The position numbers and the translations under genes were made by a program. A stretch of 64,000 nucleotides of DNA from Bradyrhizobium sp. B124. Lineage in GTDB: Bacteria; Pseudomonadota; Alphaproteobacteria; Rhizobiales; Xanthobacteraceae. The notes below the pieces were generated by a model. That model had not been told where the DNA came from. It made no database searches and saw nothing but the letters and a program-made list of their open reading frames with translations. The DNA lies in NCBI RefSeq assembly GCF_038967635.1, contig NZ_CP152413.1, positions 2,480,001-2,544,000 of the forward strand, in the 5' to 3' direction. Of this stretch, positions 1-8,619 are shown one piece after another (position 1 is the first letter of the stretch; each line of letters starts with the position of its first letter).

Positions 1-672
1 GATATGGTGTTGGTGCTTCACCAGCCCGCCATGGCGCGCCAGCATCGCCATCTGCTCGGCCAGTGCCGCATCGTTGGTGACGACCGCACCGGCATCGCCC
101 ATCGCGCCGAGATTCTTGCCCGGATAAAATGAATAGGTCGCGGCCTCGCCGAACGTGCCGACCATGCGGCCCTTGTAGCGCGCGAGATGGGCCTGGGCGC
201 AATCCTCGATCACCCAGAGCTTGTGCTTCTGCGCGATCGCCATGATGGCGTCCATGTCCGCTGGCTGGCCGTACAGATGCACCGGGATGATGCCGACGGT
301 GCGCGGCGTGATCGCGGCCTCGATCGCGGCCGGATCGATCGTGAACGTCGCGTCGTCGGTGTCGCAGAACACGACGGTGGCACCGGAATGGGTGATCATC
401 GCCGCAGTCGAGATCCAGGAATGCGCCGTCGTGATCACCTCGTCGCCCGGCTTCACCTTCAGCGCGCGCATGGCGAGGTAAAGCGCATCGGTGCCGTTGG
501 CGCAGGATACGCAATGAGCGACCTCCGCGGCCGCGGCGAATTCGCGCTCGAAGGCGTCGACATAGCTGCCGCGGATGAAGGCGTTGTCGCGGATCACGCC
601 GGCGATCGCGACATCGATCTCGCCCTTGATGGACTGGTATTGCAGTTGCAGGTCGGCAAACGGCACCGGCAT
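1..672 (-). CDS. DegT/DnrJ/EryC1-family aminotransferase, WbpE-like (C-terminus beyond window)
   Basis: Only the first 224 residues are in the window; the gene runs off the left edge. The protein reads as a PLP-dependent sugar-nucleotide aminotransferase. SCANGTDAL lies near residue 50, IPVHLYGQPADMDAI near residue 130, and SFYPGKNLGAMGD near 185-197 carries the lysine expected to hold PLP. The ATG at 672 is preceded by AGGGGA about 8 nt upstream, and the gene starts 10 nt after the acetyltransferase stop. With the oxidoreductase and acetyltransferase just upstream it makes the order dehydrogenase, acetyltransferase, aminotransferase. That fits conversion of a UDP-3-keto-GlcNAc uronate to the 3-amino and then 3-acetamido sugar, as by WbpB/E/D. 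The exact substrate is inferred from context. Confidence 0.85.
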   Translation of the reverse strand, partial: MPVPFADLQLQYQSIKGEIDVAIAGVIRDNAFIRGSYVDAFEREFAAAAEVAHCVSCANGTDALYLAMRALKVKPGDEVITTAHSWISTAAMITHSGATVVFCDTDDATFTIDPAAIEAAITPRTVGIIPVHLYGQPADMDAIMAIAQKHKLWVIEDCAQAHLARYKGRMVGTFGEAATYSFYPGKNLGAMGDAGAVVTNDAALAEQMAMLARHGGLVKHQHHI

Positions 673-682
673 CGATATTCCC

Positions 683-1150
683 CTATTGGCTCGCCAGCAG
701 CCGGCGTGCCGGATTGCCGGCATAGGTGCCTGATATCGTGATGTCCTTGGTCACGACAGCCCCTGCGCCGATGACGACGTCGTCGGCGATCCTGACCGGC
801 ATGATCGTGGCGTTGGAGCCGATCGACACCCGGTTGCCGATGACAGTCTCGCGCCACAACTCCTTGCGTCCGCGCGCCGGACCGCCGGTGGAGAACGTGT
901 CGTTGACGAACATCACGCCGTGCCCGACGAAACAGTCCTCGCCGATGGTGACGAGCTCGCAGACGAAGGCATGTGATTGCACGCGGGTGCGCGCTCCGAC
1001 GACCACGCCCTTCTGGATTTCGGTGAAGGGCCCGATGAAGCAGTCGTCGCCGAGCGTGCAGCCGTAGAGATTGCAGGGCTCGACGATCTTGACGCGTTCG
1101 CCGAACGCGACGTCGCGCACGCTGGCCTGATGCACTTCCGGCCGGTTCAC
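683..1150 (-). CDS. Left-handed beta-helix sugar N-acetyltransferase (WbpD-like)
   Basis: This 155-residue protein is built of hexapeptide repeats (for example IVEPCNLYG, CFIGPFTEI, VSIGSNATIMP) and ends with GTYAGNPARRL, typical of acetyl-CoA-dependent acyltransferases with a left-handed beta helix. It begins with GTG at 1150, which overlaps the stop of the upstream oxidoreductase as GTGA, so the two are probably translationally coupled. In WbpD/WlbB relatives the enzyme acetylates the 3-amino group of UDP-2-acetamido-3-amino-glucuronate. The position between a Gfo/Idh/MocA oxidoreductase and a DegT aminotransferase supports that role, but other amino-sugar nucleotides are possible. A second, longer WbpD-like protein is encoded at 34550-35143. 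Confidence 0.85.
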   Translation of the reverse strand: MNRPEVHQASVRDVAFGERVKIVEPCNLYGCTLGDDCFIGPFTEIQKGVVVGARTRVQSHAFVCELVTIGEDCFVGHGVMFVNDTFSTGGPARGRKELWRETVIGNRVSIGSNATIMPVRIADDVVIGAGAVVTKDITISGTYAGNPARRLLASQ

Positions 1151-2208
1151 GAAACGACACCCAGCCGGCTCAACCGCGGCGTGAAGCGCAGCGCAACCTC
1201 CTCTCCGGTCTCGATCGACTCATAGAGGGCCGAGATCAGCTCGAGGCTCTTGCGGCCCTCGAGCCCGTCGACCAGCGCCGCACGCTGGTTCTCCAGACAA
1301 TCGACCACGTGATGATAGTAGGCCTGATGGCCGAAGCCGTAGACGTTGGGCGGGTTGACCGAGAACTTCTCCACGACGTCCTTGTCCGACGGCAGCTCGT
1401 TGACGAAGCGCCAGTGCCGGATCTGGTTGACCGCGAAACCGGAGATCTCGACCGTGCCCTTTTCGCCCAGGATCGACAGCGAACCTTCGAGATCGGTCGG
1501 GCGCGCCGCGGTGGTCGCTTCGATGATCCCGAGCGCGCCGTTGCGGAACTTCAGCGTCGCGACGGCGGTGTCCTCGGTTTCGATGTTGGCCAGCGCCGTC
1601 GTCGCGCGCGCATGCACGCTCACCACGTCACCGAAGAACCACTCCAGCATATCGACATGGTGGCTCGCCTGGTTGGTCAGCACGCCGCCGTCATAGGCCC
1701 AGGTGCCGCGCCAATCGTCCTGGTCGTAGTAGGCTTGGTCGCGGCACCAGCGCACCCGGACCGTCCCCAGGATGAGCTTGCCGAAGCGGCCGGCATCGAG
1801 CGCCTCGCGTGCCTTGACGACCGGCACGTTGAAGCGGTTCTGCTTGACGATGAACATCTTGATGCCGGCCTCGTCGCAGGCCCGGATCATGTCGTCGGCG
1901 TCCTGCAACCGCAGCGCCATAGGCTTCTCGACCACGACGTGCTTGCCCGCCCTGGCACAGGCGATCACATGCGCGGGATGCAGCCCGCTCGGCGTCAGCA
2001 CGGCAACGGCGTCGATATCCTTGCGCGCCAGGAACTCGTCCATGTCGTAATGGGCGGGAACGGCGAACTTCCCGGCAATCGCATCGGCACGCGCACGAAG
2101 CGGATCGCAAACTGCAACCAGGCTCGCTCCCGCGATGTGATTGCCACCCAGGAGATCGGAATGGCGCTTGGCGATACGCCCGCACCCGAGCAGGCCAAAT
2201 CTGATCAT
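1147..2208 (-). CDS. Gfo/Idh/MocA-family NAD-dependent sugar oxidoreductase
   Basis: The N-terminus has the Rossmann dinucleotide motif GLLGCGRIAKRH (residues 4-15), followed by VVEKPMAL, the EKP motif carrying the family's conserved lysine. The C-terminal Gfo/Idh/MocA domain runs to residue 353. I placed the start at the ATG at 2208, which puts the Rossmann strand at residue 2; an ORF extension to 2271 adds 21 residues that do not look like family sequence. It is coupled to the downstream acetyltransferase by a GTGA overlap. The likely role is oxidation of C3 of a UDP-GlcNAc uronate ahead of transamination. The window holds a second member at 35140 that resembles WbpB/WlbA much more closely, so this copy may act on a different sugar nucleotide. 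Confidence 0.85.
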   Translation of the reverse strand: MIRFGLLGCGRIAKRHSDLLGGNHIAGASLVAVCDPLRARADAIAGKFAVPAHYDMDEFLARKDIDAVAVLTPSGLHPAHVIACARAGKHVVVEKPMALRLQDADDMIRACDEAGIKMFIVKQNRFNVPVVKAREALDAGRFGKLILGTVRVRWCRDQAYYDQDDWRGTWAYDGGVLTNQASHHVDMLEWFFGDVVSVHARATTALANIETEDTAVATLKFRNGALGIIEATTAARPTDLEGSLSILGEKGTVEISGFAVNQIRHWRFVNELPSDKDVVEKFSVNPPNVYGFGHQAYYHHVVDCLENQRAALVDGLEGRKSLELISALYESIETGEEVALRFTPRLSRLGVVS

Positions 2209-2566
2209 GCAACAGGCCCTGTCTTGTCTCGTGACCAGCCATTGCAGCCAGCCGAAGAGCCGAGGGAACAAGCGGCCTTGCGAGCCGCAGCATAGCGTCC
2301 ATTACCCAGAAAACTCGGGATAAGGCAAGGCCTTGCCCCGATCGGGCAACACGGCCCGCGGCGGATTTTTTGCACAAGGCAACGCCGCTGCATCACCGGG
2401 GCAGGAAAAGCAGCACGAAGCACCAGCCTATCCTTGTCGTCCTACCGGTGCCGTGCCATGTCGTGGGGCCGAGGAGGCGTCATCGTGGGGCGATTGTTCG
2501 GGCCCAGCATGCCCGAATACGATCACCAACGAGACAGTCCAAACGCAGGGCCCGGTACGGCAGCAA
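2209..2566. other. Divergent intergenic region between the oxidoreductase and wzy-like genes
   Basis: There is no convincing gene in these 358 bases; the frames through it are arginine-rich and lack family features. It must carry promoters for transcription in both directions. A perfect 14-bp palindrome, GGCAAGGCCTTGCC, lies at 2324-2337 and abuts CCCGATCGGG at 2337-2346. These could be operator or hairpin sequences, but nothing identifies a binding protein. Confidence 0.4.
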
Positions 2567-3934
2567 ATGAGAATGAACCATCGCGTCATGCAACTGGAGC
2601 CGGATTTGGGCCGGCGCCAAGCCAAGCTTGCCCTGCTGGCCTATGCTCACGTCGCGATTTGCTGCATTTCGCTGTACTGCATCACGATCACGGATTCCTT
2701 CCCGGGCGTCATCGGCTTCGACAAATCGCACCTGACATCTGCAATCCTGAACGTTCTGGTATTCAGTCCCGTCGTTATCCTGTTCGCACTCAGCCGCTTC
2801 AGCTTCGGCTATCTCGTCGGCTTCTACTTCTACATCATGGTTCTGGGATATCTCTGGCTGATCGAGTTCTCGCTGCTCGACTATGATCACCGCTTGGCGC
2901 TCATCTCGATCGTGCTTTCGGCGTTCGCCTTCCTTGTCCCCACGCTGTTTATCACCTCGCCAATGCGGCAGGTCGTCGTCATGCCGGCCCGCGCCTTTCA
3001 CATGATGCCTTCCGTCATCCTGATCGCCTCGGCTGCGATCATCGGCATCGGCGCCCTCTACAACCTCAAGCTGGTCGACCTCAACGAAATGTACAAATAT
3101 CGCGCGGAGGTCGCGCTGCCGGGCATCCTGCGATATGCGGTCTGGATCGTCTCAAACGCCCTGTTGCCGCTCGCCTTTGCCTGCTTCGTCACCAGCAAGC
3201 GGTTCTGGCAGGCAGGGATCTCGCTCGTTCTGATGCTCCTGATCTACCCGATCATGCTGACCAAGATGGCGCTGTTTGCGCCGGTCTGGCTGCTGTTTAT
3301 CGCGCTCGTCTGCAAGCTGGTGGAGGCCAGGGTTGCAACGATCCTGTCGTTTTTCCTGCCAGTCCTGATCGGCATGATCCTGTTCGTGCTGGTCAAGACC
3401 GACTTGTTTCCACTGACCCCCGGACTGGTCTATTTCGGCACCGTCAACACCAGGATGGTTGCGATCCCGTCGCTCGCCCTCGAAATCTACAACAACTACT
3501 TCTCGGCACATCCGCTGACCCATTTCTGTCAGATCAACGCCTTGAAGCTTGTGGTCGCGTGCGCCTACAACGAGCCGATATGGGCCGTCATGGCCAGGTC
3601 CTATGATCTCGGTGCTTTCAACGCTTCGCTGTTCGCGACCGAAGGCATCGCTTCGGTCGGCCTCGTGCTCGCCCCGGTGTCCGCGCTGGGCTGCGGCCTG
3701 ATCATTGCTCTCGGCAATCGTCTCTCGTCCGGGTTGCCGCCGCAATTCGTGCTGCTGTCCGCCGGGCTTCTCCCGCAAGTTCTTCTCAACGTACCGCTTT
3801 CGACAGCGCTGCTCACGAACGGCACAGGGCTGCTCTTCCTGCTCTGGTACATCGCGCCGCGGTCGGCCTTCGACCGGACGGCAGCCTCGACGGCCGCGGT
3901 GAGCGACCATCGACCAACTACTGAGGCCGCCTAG
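2567..3934 (+). CDS. Wzy-like O-antigen/polysaccharide polymerase (multi-span membrane protein)
   Basis: The product is about 455 residues of almost continuous hydrophobic segments, roughly 10-12 membrane spans, with a large soluble loop near residues 290-340 containing PLTHFCQINA. The overall plan, with the long loop before the last three spans, is that of Wzy-type oligosaccharide polymerases, which join lipid-linked repeat units in the periplasm. Sequence conservation in this family is low, so the call rests on topology and context. The ATG at 2567 is chosen because the 78 residues upstream in the same frame are not membrane-like. It stands alone on the plus strand inside a minus-strand cluster, convergent with wbpA, and may have been inserted or inverted there. 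Confidence 0.7.
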   Translation: MRMNHRVMQLEPDLGRRQAKLALLAYAHVAICCISLYCITITDSFPGVIGFDKSHLTSAILNVLVFSPVVILFALSRFSFGYLVGFYFYIMVLGYLWLIEFSLLDYDHRLALISIVLSAFAFLVPTLFITSPMRQVVVMPARAFHMMPSVILIASAAIIGIGALYNLKLVDLNEMYKYRAEVALPGILRYAVWIVSNALLPLAFACFVTSKRFWQAGISLVLMLLIYPIMLTKMALFAPVWLLFIALVCKLVEARVATILSFFLPVLIGMILFVLVKTDLFPLTPGLVYFGTVNTRMVAIPSLALEIYNNYFSAHPLTHFCQINALKLVVACAYNEPIWAVMARSYDLGAFNASLFATEGIASVGLVLAPVSALGCGLIIALGNRLSSGLPPQFVLLSAGLLPQVLLNVPLSTALLTNGTGLLFLLWYIAPRSAFDRTAASTAAVSDHRPTTEAA

Positions 3935-3980
3935 AGCTGCGGTTCTGGGCGAATGGCAGCCGGAGCGCCCGCGCGGTCGC

Positions 3981-5285
3981 CTAGGCGCGAATGATATTGT
4001 CCGCCGGCTGAGGAAACTTTCCACGGCAATCGACCAGCAGCGGCGCATGCGCGCCGAGCAGTTGATAGTCGAACTTGTCGTGGTCGGTCGCAAGCAGGAC
4101 GCAATCAAATTGCCGCAGACTGTCCTCGGTGAGCGCGACGCTCGACAGATCGAACGAATGCGCCCGCATCTTCGGGAACGCGGGGACGTGCGGATCGCTG
4201 TAGGACACCTTGGCGCCGAGATCGCGAAGCCGCTCCATCAGCGCCACCGACGGCGATTCGCGGACGTCGTCGACATTCTTCTTGTAGGCGATGCCGAGAA
4301 CCAGGATCGAGCTGCCGCTGATCGATTTGTGCCTCTGATTGAGCGCCAACGAAATCTTCGACACAACGTAGTCCGGCATCGAGGAATTGATCTCCCCGGC
4401 GAGCTCGATGAAGCGCGTGTGCATGCCGTATTCCCGCGCCTTCCACGTCAAATAGAACGGGTCGATCGGAATGCAGTGACCGCCGATGCCGGGACCGGGG
4501 TAGTACGGAACGAACCCGAACGGCTTGGTTGCCGCCGCACGGATCACCTCGTGAATGTCGATCCCCATCTTGTCGGCGACCATCTTCATCTCGTTGACGA
4601 GGCCGATGTTCACCGAACGATGGATATTCTCCAACAGCTTGGTCAGCTCGGCGGCCTGGGTCGAGCTCACCGGGACGACCTTGTCGATCACCTGACCATA
4701 GAGCGCGATGCCGGCCTCGAGACATGCCGGCGTGCAGCCGCCGCAGACCTTCGGGATCGAACGCGTCGTGAAGTTCTGGTTGCCGGGATCTTCGCGTTCC
4801 GGCGAGAAAACGAGAAATACGTCCTTGCCGACGGTGAAGCCGCACTTTTCGATGCGCGGCTTCAGTTCCTCCTCGGTCGTACCGGGATAGGTGGTGCTTT
4901 CCAGCGACATCACCATCCCCTGGTGGAGATACGGCAGCAGCGATTCCGTGGTGTTCAGCACGAAGCTTAGATCGGGCTCGCGATACTTGTTGAGCGGCGT
5001 CGGAACGCAAAGGATCAGCGCATCGACCTCGCGGGCGCGCGAGAAATCGGTCGTCGGCTCGAAGCCAAGCTCAGTGGCATTCTTGATGCTGTCGCTCGAG
5101 ATATGCTCGATATAGGAGCGGCCGGCGCGAAGCGCGTCGACCTTGGTCTGGTCGATATCAAAGCCGATCACCTTGTAGCCGACCTCGCAATAGCGCAGCA
5201 TCAGAGGCAGGCCGACATAGCCCAAACCGACGATGCCGATCTTGGCCGTTCTGTCGTTGAGCTTCGCGATCAATTCGGAATTCAT
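3981..5285 (-). CDS. wbpA: UDP-N-acetyl-D-glucosamine 6-dehydrogenase (WbpA-type)
   Basis: A UDP-sugar dehydrogenase of 434 residues. The NAD-binding motif [11 protein letters not shown] is at residues 17-27, and the active-site motif [13 protein letters not shown] (264-276) carries the catalytic cysteine at 271. The C-terminal UDP-binding domain contains [15 protein letters not shown]. The N-terminal signature [15 protein letters not shown] and the SYIEHI stretch resemble the WbpA branch rather than UDP-glucose dehydrogenase. WbpA oxidises C6 of UDP-GlcNAc twice to give the uronate, the first step towards UDP-2,3-diacetamido uronic acids. A WbpI/WecB-type epimerase lies just upstream on the same strand and WbpB/D/E-like genes are elsewhere in the window, completing the pathway. 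Confidence 0.9.
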   Translation of the reverse strand: MNSELIAKLNDRTAKIGIVGLGYVGLPLMLRYCEVGYKVIGFDIDQTKVDALRAGRSYIEHISSDSIKNATELGFEPTTDFSRAREVDALILCVPTPLNKYREPDLSFVLNTTESLLPYLHQGMVMSLESTTYPGTTEEELKPRIEKCGFTVGKDVFLVFSPEREDPGNQNFTTRSIPKVCGGCTPACLEAGIALYGQVIDKVVPVSSTQAAELTKLLENIHRSVNIGLVNEMKMVADKMGIDIHEVIRAAATKPFGFVPYYPGPGIGGHCIPIDPFYLTWKAREYGMHTRFIELAGEINSSMPDYVVSKISLALNQRHKSISGSSILVLGIAYKKNVDDVRESPSVALMERLRDLGAKVSYSDPHVPAFPKMRAHSFDLSSVALTEDSLRQFDCVLLATDHDKFDYQLLGAHAPLLVDCRGKFPQPADNIIRA

Positions 5286-5482
5286 TTCATCACTCGTACG
5301 GGGTTGTTACGGATAATCGGCCTGAAAACCATCTAACTGGGCCTCTGATAGCGCCATAGCGGCAAAGCCACAACCCTGGAAGGCCTGCTGGAGGCCTCCT
5401 CAAGCGCCGCGGCACGAAACCGAACGGGACCGTCGCTTGCCACAACTGGCGGCAGCTCCGGACGGAGCGCCTCGTCAAATTC

Positions 5483-5504
5483 CCCGCGGCAAGGCTACCG
5501 CGGG
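5483..5504 (-). terminator. GC-rich hairpin at the end of the 2-epimerase gene
   Basis: CCCGCGG (5483-5489) and CCGCGGG (5498-5504) form a perfect 7-bp stem with an 8-nt loop overlapping the TAG of the epimerase gene. No T-run follows on the minus strand, so it is a weak intrinsic terminator candidate at most. The minus strand here also contains GCGGTAGC (5501 to 5494), the same octamer as in the leader at 36117-36124. Confidence 0.3.
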
Positions 5505-6544
5505 CCGCCCGAACTCAACAGGCGCGCGACATCGTAGGCGGCGCGACCGGTCCCATACTCGTCGATGTCGCGCCGAACCGCCTGCGCCGGCTGCTTCCAG
5601 AGCCGGTTCCACCCGTGCGTGATGGTCTCCGTCCACTCGGTCTCGTCACGCAACGTGACGCACGGCACACGATGGAAATAGGCCTCCTTCTGCACCCCTC
5701 CCGAGTCCGTATAGACTTCGAGGGCGTTGTGCAGAAGTTTCGCCATATCGAGGTAGCCGACTGGATCGATGACCTTCAGGCCGTCAAGATCGACGCCCAT
5801 CGCCAAAGCAGCCTGTCGGGTGCGCGGGTGCAGCGGGAGGACAACGGGGAATTTGCGCGATTGATCCTGCAGGAACTGCACGACCGCGAGAAGCTGCTGC
5901 CGATCGCCGGTGTTCTCGGCGCGATGGATCGTGGCGAGCGCATATGTCTTCGAGGCCAGTCCGAGATTGCTCAATATCGCCGAGCTCTTCTCTGCCTTGT
6001 CGGTCACGAACAGGGTCGCATCGTACATCACGTCCCCGACGTGATGGACGCCTGCCGTCACGCCTTCAGCGGCCAGATTGGTGACGGCGGTGGTCGTCGG
6101 ACAGAGCTGCAGCGCGGAGAGATGGTCTGTCACGACCCGATTGATCTCCTCCGGCATGCGGCGGTTGAACGATCGGAGCCCCGCCTCGACATGCGCGACC
6201 GGAATGTGCAGCTTCGACGCCGCGAGAGCACCGGCCAGCGTCGAATTGGTGTCGCCGTAGACGACGACCCAGTCGGGCTTTTCCTCGAGCAGGATCGGCT
6301 CGATCGCCATCAGCATGCGTCCCGTCATATCGCCATGGCCGCCGCCATTGATATCGAGATGATGTCGCGGCTTGGGAATGTCGAGCTCTTCGAAGAAGAC
6401 GTCGGACATGTTCGGATCGAAATGCTGGCCGGTATGCACCATCACTTCCGAGAGCCCGTCGGTCTCCCGGATCGCGCGACTGACGGCCGCGGCTTTGATG
6501 AACTGCGGCCGGGCACCAACTATGGTCAGTATCTTCAGCGTCAT
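5495..6544 (-). CDS. wecB: Non-hydrolysing UDP-N-acetylglucosamine 2-epimerase (WecB/WbpI family)
   Basis: The 349-residue protein begins MTLKILTIVGARPQFIKAA, the hallmark of the family. It continues with VHTGQHFD, VVYGDTNSTLAGALAA, HVEAGLRSFNRRMPEE and, near the C-terminus, YTDSGGVQKEAYF, all characteristic substrate- and UDP-binding motifs. WecB makes UDP-ManNAc from UDP-GlcNAc; the close relative WbpI epimerises UDP-2,3-diacetamido-glucuronate. Since WbpA-, WbpB-, WbpD- and WbpE-like enzymes are all in the window, the WbpI reaction to UDP-ManNAc3NAcA is a good alternative substrate assignment. It starts 8 nt after the SDR gene and is followed by 209 bp without a gene before wbpA, so wbpA may be transcribed separately. 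Confidence 0.92.
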   Translation of the reverse strand: MTLKILTIVGARPQFIKAAAVSRAIRETDGLSEVMVHTGQHFDPNMSDVFFEELDIPKPRHHLDINGGGHGDMTGRMLMAIEPILLEEKPDWVVVYGDTNSTLAGALAASKLHIPVAHVEAGLRSFNRRMPEEINRVVTDHLSALQLCPTTTAVTNLAAEGVTAGVHHVGDVMYDATLFVTDKAEKSSAILSNLGLASKTYALATIHRAENTGDRQQLLAVVQFLQDQSRKFPVVLPLHPRTRQAALAMGVDLDGLKVIDPVGYLDMAKLLHNALEVYTDSGGVQKEAYFHRVPCVTLRDETEWTETITHGWNRLWKQPAQAVRRDIDEYGTGRAAYDVARLLSSGGPR

Positions 6545-6552
6545 GGGCTCTA

Positions 6553-7464
6553 CTAACGGTGTTGCGATTCAGCCAGGCGATGATCCGGTGCGTCGACAGG
6601 GCTCGCCGAGATCGTCCTTCGAATTCCTTCCTTGAACTGCACAAAGCGTCGCAAGTCCAAACGAGATGCAAGGCGGCTCAGATCAGGAACAATGTCGACC
6701 GAGGGAGTGTTCGGGTGCACGATCTCGAACTTCGGTTCGACACCGAGCTGCTGACCTATCGTGTTCGAGATCTGTCGGATCGAGAGCGTCTCGGAGGCGG
6801 CTACGTTGAGCGTATCCGTCCAGGACGACGCAATGCTCGCAAGGATGACTTCAACGATATCGTCGATGTAGGTGGGAGCGAGGCGGATCCCCTCCGTGCC
6901 ACCGGAAAGCTGGATCGCCCCGCCGTCCTGGATCCTGCGTACCAATTGCGGAATGAGCCGGTCGCGCTGGCCAGGGCCGTAGGGAAAGAACAACCGCAGA
7001 ATGCTCAAGGAAAAAATGCTGGAGAACGGCTTCGCAACGACTTCGGACGCAAACTTGCTCGCGCCGAGGAAGCCGGGGGGCGCGAGGCCGGCGTCCTCTC
7101 TCAGCGCTGCCGCGAACGGCTCATAGACCGCGCCTGACGAGAGCAGGCAAAAGTGCTTGACCGCGGCCTGCGCCGCCCAATCAAGCAGTCGCATTGTCAT
7201 GCCGACGTTGACGTCGAACATCTCGCGCGAATCCGCGGGGAAGTCGCGATAGCGTCGCGACTGAGCGGCATGAACAACGGCATCGATCGTCTTGGGGAAG
7301 CTGGAAGCGTCGATCGAAGCCGCTCCATCCCAAACCACCTTCGTTCCGAAGGCGACCGACGTGCCCGGCCGGCAGACGCAGAAAAGCTCGTGCCCCTCGG
7401 CCACCACCCGAGGGCCGAGAGCAGAGCCGACGAAACCGCTACAGCCCGTCAATAATATCCGCAT
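6553..7464 (-). CDS. NAD(P)-dependent epimerase/dehydratase (extended SDR) with altered active site
   Basis: The N-terminus MRILLTGCSGFVGSALG is a classic extended-SDR Rossmann motif, and FPYGPGQRDRLIPQ matches the substrate-binding region of NDP-sugar epimerases and dehydratases. The usual catalytic YxxxK is absent. The sequence is PGFLGASKFASE, so leucine sits four residues before the conserved lysine; a serine pair (LLSSGAVYEP) is present upstream. The protein may be a reductase-like relative or non-catalytic. It lies 7 nt downstream of the methyltransferase and 8 nt upstream of the 2-epimerase, in one operon. The sugar nucleotide it binds cannot be told from sequence. Confidence 0.8.
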   Translation of the reverse strand: MRILLTGCSGFVGSALGPRVVAEGHELFCVCRPGTSVAFGTKVVWDGAASIDASSFPKTIDAVVHAAQSRRYRDFPADSREMFDVNVGMTMRLLDWAAQAAVKHFCLLSSGAVYEPFAAALREDAGLAPPGFLGASKFASEVVAKPFSSIFSLSILRLFFPYGPGQRDRLIPQLVRRIQDGGAIQLSGGTEGIRLAPTYIDDIVEVILASIASSWTDTLNVAASETLSIRQISNTIGQQLGVEPKFEIVHPNTPSVDIVPDLSRLASRLDLRRFVQFKEGIRRTISASPVDAPDHRLAESQHR

Positions 7465-7471
7465 GCGCGTG

Positions 7472-8596
7472 TCAGACCGTTGGCTTCGTCAGCAAGACTG
7501 AAATCCCGTTCGGATTGGAGTCGTTGAAGGCATAGTCCTTCACTCCGAGCTCCTTCATCCAGCCCGCAACCTCGTCGTCACTGTGCTGCCAGGCGTTGTG
7601 CGGATGATACCAATCGAAGTTGACCATGTTGTTTGTTTCGTAGTCGAACGCCTCGTTCCAGAAGCATTTCAGGAAGTTATAGTACAGCAATCGCTGGACG
7701 TTGTGCGTTCCTGCGGGAATCCCGAGCACCGGAATCGGCTTCTCAAGCGTGATCGTGGCATTCAGCCGCGAAAGCTCCCGGCCCAGCTCCGTGATCCCTT
7801 CGCACGCCGCGTAGCATTCCTCCGCGGAGAGCGGCATGAAATTCTGGCGGACGTGGTCGTCGGCGAAGACGCGCACGGCTCCCATCTTCCGATAGACGTA
7901 GAAGAAGAACTGGCCGCCGGGCCTGACCTTGCGGTACAGGGCCTCCACTGCCGCTCGGGTGTTGGGTGTGTGATGCAGCACCCCATCCGCGATGATGAAA
8001 TCAAAGGTGTCATCGGGGAACGGAGCTTCCATCAAGTCGGCCTGGACGACCGAGCAGTTCTCGAGATCGCGGGTGTTCTCGAACGTCGTCAACGCCGCAT
8101 CAGAAACGTCCAGCGCGAACACCTCGCCCGGGCAGTTCTCAGCGATGAACCTTGTGTTGAAGCCCGACCCTGGACCGACCTCGAGCACGCGCTGCTTGGA
8201 CCGGTAGAAGGCCTTCAAGGCGTCCAGATCGGGCAGCCCGAGCTTCTTGCAATACCAACCGAACAGGAATTCCTTGTGCTCGGGTTGCAGCCCATACTGC
8301 TTGAAGCGGCGCCACTTGTCCGAGAAGGTCTGATTTGTCTTGGCCTGCTCATGGGCTTCCGGCCGGCTCTGCGCGGTCGCCGGCTTCGGCAAGCCGTACC
8401 GTGAACAAAAATCGGTCAGGTCGGGCTGCATCGGGCCGCTCAGGAAGCAGGGAACCCCGTGCAGAATCGGATACCACAGCGATGCATCGGGCGTCCGAAG
8501 CACGCCTTCGATGACCTGGCCTTCCTGTTGCGTGAAAGCCTCAAGCTGAAGCTCCATTCCATTCGGACGGAGACGTGAAGACGCAACGGTTCGCAT
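7472..8596 (-). CDS. SAM-dependent class I methyltransferase
   Basis: The central domain has RVLEVGPGSGFNTRFIAEN (motif I) followed by VFALDVSDAAL, FDFIIADGVLHHTPN and VRPGGQFFFYVYRK, a standard class I Rossmann methyltransferase. The first ~100 residues include YPILHGVPCFLSG, resembling the short Trm112-like leader often fused to glycan-locus methyltransferases. The start is the ATG at 8596 because TAGGAG stands 9 nt before it; an extension to 8683 would run into the upstream asnB. It follows asnB by 23 nt. The acceptor is presumably a sugar or glycan of this locus, but nothing in the sequence fixes it. Confidence 0.85.
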   Translation of the reverse strand: MRTVASSRLRPNGMELQLEAFTQQEGQVIEGVLRTPDASLWYPILHGVPCFLSGPMQPDLTDFCSRYGLPKPATAQSRPEAHEQAKTNQTFSDKWRRFKQYGLQPEHKEFLFGWYCKKLGLPDLDALKAFYRSKQRVLEVGPGSGFNTRFIAENCPGEVFALDVSDAALTTFENTRDLENCSVVQADLMEAPFPDDTFDFIIADGVLHHTPNTRAAVEALYRKVRPGGQFFFYVYRKMGAVRVFADDHVRQNFMPLSAEECYAACEGITELGRELSRLNATITLEKPIPVLGIPAGTHNVQRLLYYNFLKCFWNEAFDYETNNMVNFDWYHPHNAWQHSDDEVAGWMKELGVKDYAFNDSNPNGISVLLTKPTV

Positions 8597-8619
8597 AAAT
8601 CTAGCTCCTACAACTGCAA

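Noticed and set aside
3152..4108. 318-residue minus-strand ORF under the wzy-like gene
   Set aside because: Highly charged, Arg/Gln/Asp-rich shadow of a membrane protein gene.
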